From positions 3,721,279 to 3,785,278 of the forward strand of contig JACBWW010000046.1 in the NCBI GenBank assembly GCA_020086605.1: a stretch of DNA of 64,000 bases. Reading direction: 5' to 3'. Position numbers and translations under genes: made by a program. This stretch comes from Lanius collurio (Eukaryota; Chordata; Aves; Passeriformes; Laniidae). Positions within the stretch are counted from its first letter, which is position 1. Every line of letters starts with the position of its first letter. This document shows, in pieces, positions 38,936-51,500 of the stretch. The notes beneath the pieces were generated by a model. It had not been told where the DNA came from. It saw only the letters and a program-made list of their open reading frames with translations, and searched no databases.

Positions 38936-40719
38936 CTGTGTTGGGCATTATATGGGGGACAGGTCTCCTGAGCCCCTCAGAGGACCTAATGGAGCCACTT
39001 TCTCTGGCATTATGGGCACAGACCACATGGAAAAGAGTAGCAGGGAGTGGGTTTGGAAAATGTGACTGTTATGAACACAACCAGTACTCCCGAAGTGTTC
39101 TGTTAATGTATTTAAGCTGATGGAACACACAGAGACCTGGTCACGCCACCAACTTCTATTCCTCATCACCATGGCAGCCTCAGTCTGACTCTTTTTTCCC
39201 GTCAGAAAATTTTATTTTTTAGCTACTGCCAATTTCTGCCTCTCGGCCATCAGCAAAATGCCACGTATTGAGCTGTTGGGCCATCTTTCTCTTGCCAGCT
39301 TTTGTAACTGGGACCAGTAAGCTTGGCAACTTGTCCTCAGCAAGGCGACACAGGCAGGAGGAGTAGGGATTTATTGGGGGTTTCCTCCCAGGGTTATAAT
39401 TCTCATTACACTGATTCCCTCCTGTGTTGAATATAACAGTTAAAACTGAAAATCAGCTTCATGTGGCACTGCAGACACTGATTCACTCCTCTGACTCATT
39501 TCCTGCAAGGGGCATTTGCCAGAAAAACTGTCTCTGTAGGTAGAAATTAGTAACTCCTACCCTGTTACTAAAGCTTTTTCCTTCGTGTTACCAAAAGCGT
39601 TGTGTTTAGAGCTCTCAGTGACACAGAGCACAGGGTTTTCAGCCTCTTAATCATTGTGGTGCTTGCACTTGGCAGCTTATCCAGACACTGCTCTAGGCTG
39701 CCAGGGAAGGGTTGGGATTCGGCCCCCAAAACTTCTGGATGTGGCAAGGTCCCACATGGGACACGGGCGGTGAGCAGGGCCTGGTAACTCTGCTCCTGCA
39801 GGCTCCTCAAACAGATTCTTGCTTTTCTTTCTCAGCTTCTCTTTCCTATTCCCACAGCCTTCAAAAATCCAGGTCTGTGTGTTTATGTCCTGCAGCAGCC
39901 TCAGCTTTAGCAGCTCCAGCTGCTCCGAGCATCAGGGAAGTGCTGCCCTCAGGACTCTGGCTCATCCCCTTCCTTCACCAAAATGCTGGATCCCAAGCCC
40001 TCAGAGCTGGTTTTGTCCCTCCAGCTCCCTCCCAGTCCCCCTCCCCACACACAACTCTGGGACAAGATGCTCTGCTCCGTGTTCCCCAGCAGCCTCATCC
40101 CAGCACACCCCAGCCCTGCTCTGCCATGAGGCCAAAACAGGCCCAAGAGGAGAGAAGAGGTGCCAACTGTGCTGGAAACACAGGAGAAAGATTCATCTGG
40201 CTCATGGATTTATCTCCTCTCAGCAGCACTGGAGGCCTCCTGCTCTCCATGCTGGAGTTGTCGGGACAGGGAGTGAAGAGGCAATGGAGCTGAGCACTGG
40301 GGTGTTCCCCCCCTTAGAGGGGTGAGCAGAATTTCTGCTGCTCGGGAGGTTTCATCCCTTTCCAGCTGCTGTCCAGCAGCATGGCCACCTGCTGCCCTTG
40401 TCTCTGGTGAGAGCACTGCCCACTGCACCTTCTGTCCCTTCAGGTCACCCCCCCTTTGCCAAGAAACCATTTTCCAAGTCCCCATGTGCCTGAATTTCCT
40501 TGGATATCAAAGCTGGATGGCCTGCCTGCTGCTCCTCCAGACACAGCTGGTGGATGGCCATTAAAACCATGGCCATCTGCAAAATGTTATATTTTAAAGA
40601 CACTTTTATAATTAATTAACTAATTAAATGCTGGCCAGTGTGTGCTTGTTCTTCTGTCCAATGAGTGACAGCAGCCAATTTGCTTATCAAGGTCCTTAAA
40701 TACAGTTAGGCCTTATTTA

Positions 40720-40760
40720 GTCCCTTCCAACCCAGAATATTTTGTGGTTCTGTGACTTAG
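40720..40760 (+). mobile_element. Very short CR1 3' terminus, forward orientation
   Basis: AGTCCCTTCCAACCCAGAAT followed by ATTTTGTGGTTCTGTGAC matches only the last bases of a CR1 element, with decayed terminal repeats. It is at the limit of recognition by eye. Confidence 0.55.
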
Positions 40761-41184
40761 GTCTCATGTGACACTAAGGACAATTGGGGTAAGGGTGTGA
40801 AGGGCTGCTAACTCAAACTGGGCTCTGAACAGAGGTTTTAAGGCAAATTGCCATGTCCAGGATGTGTCCCTGGAGCATGGGGTGATGCTGAGGGCACACA
40901 CTCCATCCCAGAGCTCAGCCTTGGCTCTCTGGTGGGACAAACCCTGCCCAGGCAGGAGCCTGAGGCCCTGGGGGAGTCCAGAGCATGGAGAGCTTCCCCC
41001 TTGTCCATGACCTTCATCTGCTAATTGTCCACAAGGTGTCAGAGTTCATCTAAATTTCATTTCTTAGCCCTCCAAGCGATTTTTCTCCCCCCAAGTGTTG
41101 TCTGAGTGGCAGCAGTGAAGCTCTCACAAGTCCATGTTGCCATCATTGAGGAAGATCCCAAACTGAAAACATCCAGCGTTGCTG

Positions 41185-41292
41185 AGTAACTGATATTAGG
41201 GAAGAAATTACTCCCAGGGGTGGGCCTGGTTGCTAGTATCTTTGCTGATGATCTTTAAAGGTCTTTTCCAACCTAAATGATTCTATGATTCA
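41185..41292 (+). mobile_element. Old CR1-type LINE 3' fragment, forward orientation
   Basis: TGATATTAGGGAAGAAATTA near the start, and AGGTCTTTTCCAACCTAAAT followed by GATTCTATGATTC at the end, show a CR1 3' terminus with its ATTCTATG repeats still intact. The middle is diverged. Confidence 0.75.
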
Positions 41293-42793
41293 ATTTGCAG
41301 GTAGAAGAGTCCTGAAAAGCTGTACTTTGTTGGAGATCATGGAGCTGTGGTGGGCCTTGGAACCAAGGGGTTACAAACCCCACCCTGCAGGTGATATCCC
41401 AGCCCCACCACCCAGCAGATGTAGCTCAGGAAACAGGAGGTTGGGTGCCCTGGAGTCAGAAAATCCCTCTCTGCATTCAGGGAGCTCAGGGTCTGAGCAG
41501 GGTGAGCTGGCTGGCAGTGCACACAATTAATACAGTAACACAATTAATATGCACAGGGGTAGTGTCTGCTGCCTCATCAGCAGGGCCCTTTCTGAGGATG
41601 AATGATTTCATTACAAAGCCATAAAAACATAAAGAGATTAAACCATCTCTTTAAATAAAGTGCACCCAGACACACACAGAGGACACCACAGAACTACTGC
41701 ATTTCTGCATTTCCTCTCACTTTGGCTCAGACTGAGGCTTAATCCCACAGCAACCCCTTCTCTTCCCACCTGTGCACAAAAGCAGATGCTCCAGATACTG
41801 CTGAGGGTCCTAAAATTGCATCTCCAAAGTCCTTCACAGCATGCTGGGTGTGCAGCAGAGGCTGCAGAAGGTCAGAAAGCTCCAGTAGATTTTATCAGAG
41901 CGCTTTCAGAATGTGAATTTTTTTTACAGTTGGTAGCAAATAAACATGCTGAGATCCAACAAATATTTCTTCTATTTTTGTGAGATTTTGTATCCCTGAT
42001 GCTGTTGCAGTAAGGATATAAGAAGTGAGCGTGTTATTACTGGAGCTTTGGAAGCTAAGCATGGGATTTCTAGGAAAAATATGTTCATCTGGAGAGGCTG
42101 AGAATCACAGGGATGTCATTCCACAGTCCTGGATCTGTCTGAGGTGCCCATCAGAGCCAGGTTAATTGATTTGATTGGGACACAAACATCTCCACGCTCT
42201 GCCCCCAGTGCACAGCCATGACACCAGGGTGAAACCTCTGCTCTCAGAGCGGAACGTTCTACAGTTAAATGTGCTGGGTTTGGTTTTCTTTCAGAGAAAA
42301 AGAGCAGGTCTGGGTTGTCTGCAGTATTTTCATTCTGCAGCGCTGGCGGAACTCCTTCCTGCAGCTGCAGCAGACACCAACAGCCCCCTCAGAGCGCTGG
42401 CTCCAGGCTGGGCAAGGGCTGTCCCACAGATGCACTTCCAGCATGGGATGTAATTCCCACAGCTGATGATGCTGGCACCGGGGCCAAAATCCCAGCACTT
42501 TTACTTGGCCCCAAAAACATGCCCTTGAAAAGAACCCACTGTCCCTGCACAGCTCTTGCTCCAGCCTGCTGAGGGATCCCCTCCTGCAGATCCTCACACT
42601 CTGACTCATTTTCTGAGAGATTCCCTCTTGATCCACTTTCAGAAATCTCAGTTTCAAGGGCCACCCACTCTAAATCATGTCTGTGACCACCCCCACGGGC
42701 TGTTTGCTGGGCTCCCAGCAGAGCTGAGCTGCTGGTGCAGATAAAAGCAAAGCCAGCAGAAAAGCACTTTTACAAAGTACAGGTGCAAACCTG

Positions 42794-42896
42794 CAGCCCA
42801 TGAAGTCAAGCTCAAAACCTTCAGCCCATGAAGTTTAAAACCGTCAGTCCATGAAGTCAAGTTTAAAAACTTCAGCCCAAGAAGTTAAGTTTTAAC
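42794..42896. repeat. Degenerate 23-28-base tandem array, four copies
   Basis: Four units each start with CAGCCCATGAAGT or a close variant, at 42794, 42822, 42845 and 42873, followed by a CAAG(C/T)T(C/T)AAAACCTT-like segment. The second unit has lost about five bases. The AT-rich array is not part of any visible gene. Confidence 0.8.
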
Positions 42897-43189
42897 CCAG
42901 AGCAGTGACTGCAATCTGAATTAGGAATTAAAACCACCTCAGGATTCTTATTAGCAAAAGCAAGTGCAAGCAACCCTGCTATTTTTGTCATCCTGTGTCC
43001 CCTCACTAGTATTAATTTCCTCCTGTCGCTGCTCATTCACAGAGCCCTGGATGGCACAAAGATGGGCAGCACATGGATTTTATTTTATGGCAATACAAAT
43101 CACCGTTGGAAAAAAACAGATTTGCATGTTACCCTTCGTGTCAAGTACGAGTTTAAAATAAAATATATTCCCGGAGGGATCAGGCAAAA

Positions 43190-43400
43190 GAAGGAAATTA
43201 TCGCTATTAACGACGCCGGAGAACAGTTGGAGCGCCGCTAATTGCCCACGCCTGACATTTGTGTTTTTGCAGGCGCAGCAGCCGCTGTTTGAACTCCTCC
43301 ATGTGTTCACCCAGAGCATCGGCACACGAGGAGCCGCTGCTGCAGGGCTCCAAGTGCCACNCTTGGCAGGCGCAGCCGTGCTCAGCGCAGCCGGGTGAGT
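43190..43400 (+). promoter_or_regulatory. CpG-rich, exon-like patch containing an undetermined base
   Basis: About 16 CpGs lie in 210 bases, in otherwise moderate-GC DNA. On the plus strand TTTGTGTTTTTGCAG ends at 43271 and a GGTGAGTG donor begins near 43393, enclosing an internal exon-like segment of about 120 bases. Position 43361 is N, the only ambiguous base I noticed. The patch is about 4.8 kb upstream of P2RY10, so it could instead mark that gene's promoter on the other strand. I recognise no protein. Confidence 0.3.
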
Positions 43401-43696
43401 GCTCAGGAGGAAGTGGAATGTTCCCTGCAGCGCTGTTTACACGAGCGAGGGGACCTGGGTGACATCACGAGGTGCCACAAAAGGTGCTGCTTTTGCCGGT
43501 GCTCCAGCCCTGCCCCTCTGCTGGGACCCTCTGCTGCCCCTCTCTGCTCCCAGCCCTGCCACCTCAGTCCTGCTCAGGTGTCCCCACAATGACCCCAAAA
43601 TGGGGCTATGTGCCTTTGTCCCAGGTGTTTTCTCTCCGGTGGCTCTGCCGGCACCCACCGGGAAGATCCCAAGTGGAGCTGGGCGCAGGGCACCCC

Positions 43697-43746
43697 TTCC
43701 TCCTCTGCAACTCTTCCTCCTCTGCAACTCTTCCTCCTCTCCAAGC
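43697..43746. repeat. 17-base tandem repeat, three copies
   Basis: TTCCTCCTCTGCAACTC occurs at 43697 and 43714, and a third, slightly changed copy begins at 43731. It is pyrimidine-rich and non-coding. Confidence 0.85.
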
Positions 43747-44701
43747 ACAGCTCTGGGCAGACCATGGAACCGCTCCCGAGGTTTCTGCCTCTCCTGCCTG
43801 GCAGCTCAGCCCTGCTGTCCCCTCCTGCCCCCGGGGCTGGGGACCTGCTGGGTGCTCTGCTCCAGCTCAATCCTCCCGTGGCTGAGGTCCGACTTCCCAA
43901 CAGCTTTTTTTAGCACAGTGTGAGCCTTGCCTGACATTTCTCCTGAACTAAATAAGTCCTCAGCTCGGTTTACACTCGCTGGATCTCCCTGCCAGCAGTG
44001 CCCAAGGGTGGCACTTCTGACACTGCTTCAAGGAACGGGCACAGATCCAACCTCACCTGATCCCAGGGGATAAATACACAGCTGGGGTTACATCTTTACC
44101 CCCGTGGAGGATCTCACTGTTTGGATTTTCAGGAAGCCACCAGGAATCTTCCCTGCTCTGCCTCTCTGGGGTCTGGCTCTCAGCACTCCACTGTCCCTGT
44201 CCTCACCAGTCGAATTCTGGTGTACTTTGAGAGTGTGAAGTCAAAAATCACAGCAGCTCCTACCTGATGTGGGACAATGTGAGGGTTGATGTCTGACAGC
44301 TCAGAAACCTCAGAAACAAAAGTGATGGCTCTCATTCAGAAAATTCCATATGAGCACTCCCTAAAATGCAGTGCTGTGCTCTCCAGATGGTCTTGTTTCC
44401 ACGAGTTGTCAAAGGAGGTTGGTAGAAGTTGGGAGCTTGCCAGGCGTTTATTTTAGAATTATTTATATGGGCCTTGTGCAAAGCAATAGTGAGGTTCTGG
44501 CTGGTGCTGCAGTGTTTATCAGCACATCCTGTTTAGCTGATTTTTTTTCCCTCAGCAATGGAAACATATTTGCTGGAATTTATCCAATCACAAAAATTGT
44601 CTTTCACATAAAATCACAGCACTCTGCAGCCTGACAAGCTGAGGATTTGGGAACAGCATTTCCCTGACTGACCCCACCAGCATCTGCAGAAAACAAACAC
44701 T

Positions 44702-44910
44702 CAGAGAATCACAGAATCATGGCATGGTTTGGAATGCAAAGCAGTTTAAAGCTTATCATGTTCCACCCCCTGCCATGGGCAGGGACACCTTCCACTATCC
44801 CAGGCTGCTCCAAGCCCCGTCCAACCTGGCCTTGGGCACTGCCAGGGATCCAGGGGCAGCCACAGCTTCTCTGGGCACCCTGTGCCAGGGCCTCCCCACC
44901 CTCATAATCA
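44702..44910 (-). mobile_element. CR1-type LINE 3' fragment, reverse orientation
   Basis: The terminal repeats AGAATCACAGAATCATGGCA are preserved, followed by CCACCCCCTGCCATGGGCAG, CCAACCTGGCCTTGGGCACT, CAGCTTCTCTGGGCACCCTG and CCTCCCCACCCTC. It is one of the better preserved copies here. Confidence 0.9.
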
Positions 44911-46110
44911 GCTCTTGTGCAGATGCTCTTCTCTGCATGAACCTCCATCTAGGACGGACATGACTGATCTGAGCAAAAGGCAGAATCTTTGTGAAAAACA
45001 GGAGAGGGAAAAGATGCAGCTGCCATTCCTGCCCTTCCCCATGGCCATAAATTGCTCAGGTTTGGGGCAGGTTGTTACATGAGAGTTTTAGGGCCATGCA
45101 GGAAATTTAAAAACACAACTCATTGCACCTGCAGAATATCCTGCTGAATTCCTTCTGCCTTAAACAAGTGCAGTTGCAAAGTGGGGAGCACATTTTCCTA
45201 TCTGAAAGACTTTTCCTGGCTGGGTTTTGGAAGGCTCAGCTGGGAATTACAAACAGTCCCAAAGCTCCGGGTGACCTGAGCAGCACCGAGTGCCCTCAGA
45301 GCTGGAGAGGGACAGGAGCAGCCCAAGGATCTGAGCCCTGTTTGCTGGGGTGGTTTATCAGTTATCCTGCAGACAAGGGCTCAGGAAGTGGCTTTTTCTA
45401 CTGATAAACCACAACTGCCTGGAGACTTTGCAGATAGTTGTGCTGGGTACGATGGAATTTCCCTACAGAGTTCTTTGCCCTCCTTATGAGGGTAAAACTT
45501 CGATTTGTGCAGCAAAAGGCTCTTCCTCCTCTGGGTTATGGCTTCCCAGGAGTATTCATTACCCCAATTACCTGGATTAAAGGAGAGCTTGGCTCCTTCA
45601 GGGCCACTCAGACTTCAGTACCATCATCTTGTGACAGATAACTGAGCAATACCATGGTTTTAACTCAAAAAAATAGCTCCACCTCTGCCTGGTCACTGCT
45701 GAGGAGCTGGGTTTGGTGAGCAATGATCCCAAAGAGAAAGAAGTTTCCATGCCTTTTCCATGCCTCTGTTTCCTTTCCAAGTTCTTTCCCCAAATCCAAA
45801 ATTAAGCTGCTGCTCTGTGGCTTCTTTGTGGTTTAGTCCATAGGATTTTTGTAACTGCTTTTTTAGAGGTTTTCCACATCTACAAGGGGAGAAATCAAAT
45901 TAGGAAAATAAACCTCCCATAAAACACATTACAGCCCTTCAGTGTGAGTGAGAGGAAAAGCAGCTGCATTGCTAAATTATTATTGAGATAGGTATGTAAT
46001 TTGTGAAAATGTACTATTTAGTATATATAAAATATTAATTGTAGTACATTGTATACTATTATTAATATGTTAATATCCATAATAGTACATAATTACTAAA
46101 ATTTGTCTAA

Positions 46111-46245
46111 AATCACAGAATATTTGGATGGGAAGTGACCTCAAAGACCATCCAGCTCCACCCCCTGCCATAGAAAGGGACACCTTCCACTATCCCAGGG
46201 TGCTCCATACCCATCCAGCCTGGCCTCAGACACTTCCCAGGATGG
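46111..46245 (-). mobile_element. CR1-type LINE 3' fragment, reverse orientation
   Basis: AAATCACAGAATATTTGGAT, CCAGCTCCACCCCCTGCCAT and GGGACACCTTCCACTATCCC give the reverse-complement CR1 3' end. It sits beside AT-rich DNA (46000-46100), a common CR1 landing context. Confidence 0.85.
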
Positions 46246-48264
46246 GCCATACAATAAATAATAATAATATTGGATGGAGCAGCCAATAAATAACAGAAAG
46301 ATTTAGATTTCATGTCAAATTTCTTTTGCTGTCAACTCAAGCCTTTGGACTGTGGGAAAGTAGATATTCAACAAAAGATCACACCAAGAAGTTTATCTAA
46401 CTTTGGTCAAAAGTTGTACTCTGACAAGGAGAAAATAAATAGTTGTATCCTGGCTCGTGATGTCTTCCTGTGGAGAATTTAAAGGATTATTTAAAGGACA
46501 GTGAAATGGATGGATGGAGGTTAAATTACATAACAGTGTTGTTTATTCTAATAAATCAGACAACAGAAAGAGGAACAGAGAATGACAAACATTTCAAAAT
46601 TCTTCCCCTTTATTTCTGTTTTTGGGCCTCAAGTTGATAATCATTTTTTCTCTTGCAACAAAAAGAAGCAGGAGGCACACACAAAAAGTCAGAACAGTGT
46701 TCTGTGAGAAATAACTTGTAACTACCTGCATTTGCTGGCCACTGAAATATCATTGCTCTTTAGTGCCACTCTCCCGACTGTTACGGAGCTACAATTGCAC
46801 CACGTTGCTAACTGAGGTTGTCAGCGATTTCCTCTGCCCCCAGTACAGACACACACGTTCCTCCTGTCCAAAACAGGCTCATTCTGTTCCAAAGTAATCG
46901 ATTTTTAATTCAGAACAGCAGCTTTTCCTACCAGAGCTGCCTGATAGCTGTGTCAGCCCATCCCTGCATCCCACGACAGTCGTGGGCTCTTGGAACTGGG
47001 GTTGAGTAACGAGCTGGAAACGTTCACACCAAGGTTACTACAGGAACGAAAATATTCCTCCCTGACAGCAGAAAGAGAAAGGAGATCTTGGAATGCCCTC
47101 AAGTGTGGGTGCCCAAACCCTTGGAAGCTCAGCCCGGGTTTTATTCAGAGCAGCTGAGCACCTTGAATCCCTGGAGCTGGATGAGAGTCCGAGGAGCTTT
47201 TCCAATGGTGGATCCAGGGTTTGCCAGCGCTGGCCACAAGGATTTGCCTGTTGGACCCATTGCTCTTTGACAGAGTTCTTTGCTTCCTAAATTCTTGTTT
47301 TCTAGCAGAAACTAAAAAGGAGAAAATGTATCTTCCCCTCTAACCAAGCAGAGCCTCTGAGAAGTATTTTCCATGCAGCTGATGCTAAAAATAATGATTG
47401 GTTTTCTTTGCTGAAACCTCTTCATCCCTTGCAGCTCAGAATCCCTTGACAGGCAGATTCCAGCAGCCTTTTTGGAGGGGAGGAATGAAAATTTTGAGGG
47501 AGACAGACCTGGGGAGAAAAATGAACTCTTAGTTTTAATTTCTTTGCCCAATTTAATTTCTTTGCTAAAGTTCTCTTCCCAAGAGGGTCTTTGTAGTGGT
47601 GAGTTACTCTGGAGCAGCTGCCACAGGCTGGCACATGAAATTCCTTTTCTTCACGTGCACAGGGATTTGAGTGCATTGTTTGTGTTCCTTCTGGAGCTTT
47701 ATGCCAAAGGCATTGCTCGGTTTTCCCAGAGGAGAATCATCAGCACAATGTGGTGAGATCCAACTAAATGTAAAGGCTGTATTTGTTAATTCAGAGCTTC
47801 CAGCAAAAGGATCTTCCAGTGCTGGAACATCAGGCTCAGGGAACCAACGGAGCCTGGAACCTTCTCCTGTAATTCTGTCACCTCTCACCCACAGGTGACT
47901 CACCCCTCTGTACTGGCAGGACAAGGGTGAGATTCATGGTGTGACCTCGGGCACATCCCAAACCCTCCTGGGATTCCATGATCTGAAAGCCAATGTCCCA
48001 AATATCATCTGTGACACTGGTGCAGCCTCCCCACAAAGGCTGCAAAGAGAAGGGTGACAATGCTCAAGAGAACTGGAGCACAAACCCAATGAACTCCACG
48101 GGGAATTCCTGAGACCGGAAATCCCCCTCCCGACGAATATGAACCACCCCAGTCATGTTCTTCATCACATTTTCTTCATGACGCTCTGCTTCCCCTTTCA
48201 CTTCATCTGGAAACAGCAGCAAAGACTCCAGAAAAGAGAGATCTTGATTGCATTTAAAAATTAG

Positions 48265-48390
48265 GAGACTTTTAGATGGGATATTGGGAGGAAATCCTTC
48301 CCTGTGAGGGTGGTGAGGCTCTGGCACAGGGTGCCCAGAGAAGCTGTGGCTGCCCCATCCCTGGAAGTGGGGCCAGGCTGGACCTCATTC
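48265..48390 (+). mobile_element. CR1-type LINE fragment, forward orientation (left half of opposed pair)
   Basis: TTTTAGATGGGATATTGGGA, TTCCCTGTGAGGGTGGTGAG and AGAGAAGCTGTGGCTGCCCC lead to GGGGCCAGGCTGG. It breaks off before the normal 3' end, just where the opposed copy begins. Confidence 0.85.
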
Positions 48391-48406
48391 TTGTCAGGTT
48401 TTATTC

Positions 48407-48550
48407 ATGGAATCACAGGACTGTTTGGGCTGGAGGGGACCTTAAATCTCATCTCCTTCCAACCCCCTGCCATGGGCAGGGACACCTTCCAGGTGTCCAC
48501 CTAGACATGGTTGCTCAAATTCTGTCCAGCCTGGATTTGGAACCAGTCAG
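48407..48550 (-). mobile_element. CR1-type LINE 3' fragment, reverse orientation (right half of opposed pair)
   Basis: CATGGAATCACAGGACTGTT, GGGACCTTAAATCTCATC, CCAACCCCCTGCCATGGGCA and TCTGTCCAGCCTGG define it. It faces the fragment at 48265-48390 tail to tail, with fewer than 20 bases between them. Confidence 0.85.
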
Positions 48551-51500
48551 CTGCACGAAGGACACGTGTAGGGTGTGTTACAAACACGAACACAGGCTTA
48601 GGCCTGGGCCTAAGATATAAATCTGGTCAGAGCAAAAAATAAATTCAGTACCATCAACAGCTGACAGCAAGAGATCAACAGCAGCAGTTGTGTCTCAGGT
48701 CTGCTCTGGTGTTCCTGGCTGGAGAAGGACTGCAAGGAATATGATTCCTGGGACAAAACAGCCTCATGAGACATTTTATCATTTCAATAAGATCAGAAAC
48801 ACTGGCAGCACCAACAAATCACAACATCCACAGCCCAGATTCCACTGGCTGATTGGAATAATGAAAAGCCACAAGATGATTTTGCTCTATCCCTGCTTCC
48901 CAGGATTCCAAATGAGCAGGACAAAATCCTGGGAGCTGGTTTGACTTCCCTGTCCAACAGCAGAGGTGCAATGAGGCATGCAGATGTTGATGGAACAGCT
49001 CGATCTCAGCTCTTCCTGAGAAACATTAGTTCAGCATCATCTCTTTGGGGGATTTTGCCTTATAAAGATCTTTTGTCAGCTCTTAGTCCTGCTCCAAGTG
49101 CCTGGATGTGCCTGGATACTGCTGAAGCTGAACCCCACCAGTCACAAACTCCAACTTTTTGCCCTCCAGAGGTACAGCTGAAGACCTTCAGTCCAGCAAG
49201 TTCTCAGCAACAGGCAAAGGAGGGCTGGGAAGGAGCTCTGGCACCCCACAAGGTGGATTTGTCTGCTGGAGCTGGTGGGAGGAGCAGAGCAGGAGCCAGC
49301 AGCTCCTGGAGCTGCTTCCCATCGTGGAGAGCGTGGTCCTTCACTCACATTCCACAAAGGTGTTAAATCAGCTGTGTGTTGGAAAGGATGAGTAAGTCTT
49401 TACTCTTACAAGAGTTCTTTTGGATAGAGGAGTCAAGATTTCCTTGGTGGCCAAAATTCATTGGCCCTGTTGGGTTTTACTTTGTGTTCTGACAGTTTTT
49501 CCTGTGGCTCTGTGTTTAGGTTCACCCCTTGTTTCTATTTTCTCTTTCAAATTTATCTTTCACCCCTCAGTTTTCTCTGACATCTGGGAAGGAAATGCAG
49601 CCCAATCATATTTAAGTTATGTTTGCAGCATTCCAGTCTTGCAGACAGAATCCTTCAGATTCTGGGATCAAACAACAGTTAAGCTACAGCCTGTTTCTCC
49701 AATTTTTTTTCTCCTTTATTGTCTCACTTTGAAATTTTATTTGCTATCTATAATGTGGATTGTATCAAACTACCAATTCCTTGGACAATGTTTCTGAATG
49801 GGGAGTGTCAGTTGCTAAGGGATTTACTCTAAATGGATGTTTCCAACCATGTATTCCCAGATTCAGGAGCTGGGAGAAGGAATATTTGCTGCCTTTGAGT
49901 CAGTTTAAATTGTTTTTCCCCCATATTCCAGTTGTACTCAGAGAGGAAAACCACAGCTTCCAGTTCCATTCCCCACAGTACCACAGCTTCACTGGGGCTA
50001 AATCCAAACTTTAACTGGCAAAATCCCTTTTTCTAGGGACAGTTCCTGCACACATCCCACCATCAATCTGCAGTTTAACTGAGATACCTCCTTAAGGAAC
50101 CAGATCCCAGCAGTCCTCCCTCCCTGCAGACAGCAAATATCCCACCAGCTTCCAAAGAGTTTGAATTGGCTTGGAACTCTCAAGTCTTGCTGCTTTCAAA
50201 TGAAAACCTTTGAGAATCCATTTGGGAGATCAAGAAGAGCCTTTTGGGATTGGGATATCTCCTCCACCTTTAAAATCTGTTGAGAAAATGGAGCCTTAGG
50301 GGAGGCTCCACATGTAGCACATCCCAGTGAAAAGTGAGAGAGACAAACAGTTCAGAACTGGCTTTTTAAAGAGTCTAATTTTAGACTAAAAGCAAAGTTC
50401 CTTCTTTCCCTTCCCCCTGAAATCAGTGGAAGAACCCACAACAGTCCTATGACTCCCCCATAAATCAGGCCATGGCTAATCCCAGTTTGCACTGGGCTCT
50501 GACTGGGAAATTATGATCATGTGTGCATTAGAGCTGCACTTCTCACTTTCTCATTGCAGGCTGAGTTGTTGGGGGTTTGGGTTTTTTTGTTTGGGTCTGG
50601 TATGGTTTTTTTGCTTGCTGACTTTACATAAAATGCTTTGGGGTTGGGTTTTTTCCTGTTTTCTCTTCATAAGCAGAACCCAGGTGTTTCCCAGATTCGT
50701 CAGTAACTCTCAGGTTCCTCTTGCACCTCGGTATCAGCCCCATCTCTCCTTTTCCCAGGATGTCTCATCATTTTTGTGTCTGGATAAGAAACCTTTGTGG
50801 CCACCTCATGACCAAGCACCTTGTCTGGAAGAGCTGCAGCTCATAAATTCACGATGCAATCATTTTATTTCTGAGAATTCTTGTACCAGGTGGAGGGAGG
50901 AAAAAAAGAAGACTGCTGGTTTGTGGTTGAGACATCACTGAAACTGTAACGGTGTCAAGATGCAAAGATCAGCTCTGCTAATTCCTTTTTCTTTCTTCCT
51001 TTCTAGCTGGAAGGAGAACTGAAGCCTGGAAAAAGCACTGGGCAGTCACTGGATCAGGGATTTCGAATTAGCCTCATTAACATGCATTAATTAGATTTCT
51101 GCAGAGCCAGAGCCATCAGGCTTCAGGAAAACAATCTCCTGCCTTTTGTCAGCGGCCTCACAGATGCTCCTGAGGAAGGGGAGCTGTGCCTTCCCCAGGG
51201 AGAGCAGCTCCCGGGCAGGAGGGACATTCCAGAGGGAGCAGCAGCGGCTGAGCAGCTTCACCAGCCGGGGATGCTCAGACAGCCCAGAAATGCTGGAAGA
51301 TGCTGCCGTGGGAAAGGTGTAGGAAAGGGATAATTGTGTCCTGAGCAGTCCTGGGCTGGCAGGGGGAGGGAGGGACCCGGTGTCACCACGGCCCCTGAGC
51401 AGCCACAGACGCAGGGTCAGGCGCAGGCGGAGTCAGGCTGAACCCGCAGGCAGGAAATGCCCATTATTTGCTGTCAAGTTGTTTCTTCTTACCAAAACCA

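Larger units (their letters stand above)
38426..43190. other. Upstream flank or probable first intron of P2RY10
   Basis: I see no coding exon. Contents are CR1 pieces at 38791-38935, 40720-40760 and 41185-41292, an AT-rich stretch with TTAATTAACTAATTAA near 40610-40627, and a 28-base degenerate tandem array at 42794-42896. Frames of 170-190 codons near 39.7-40.3 kb have low-complexity composition and no recognisable domain. Confidence 0.45.

Noticed and set aside
46000..46100. AT-rich block as a possible replication origin or matrix attachment site
   Set aside because: Base composition alone does not support either. No defined motif set is visible.
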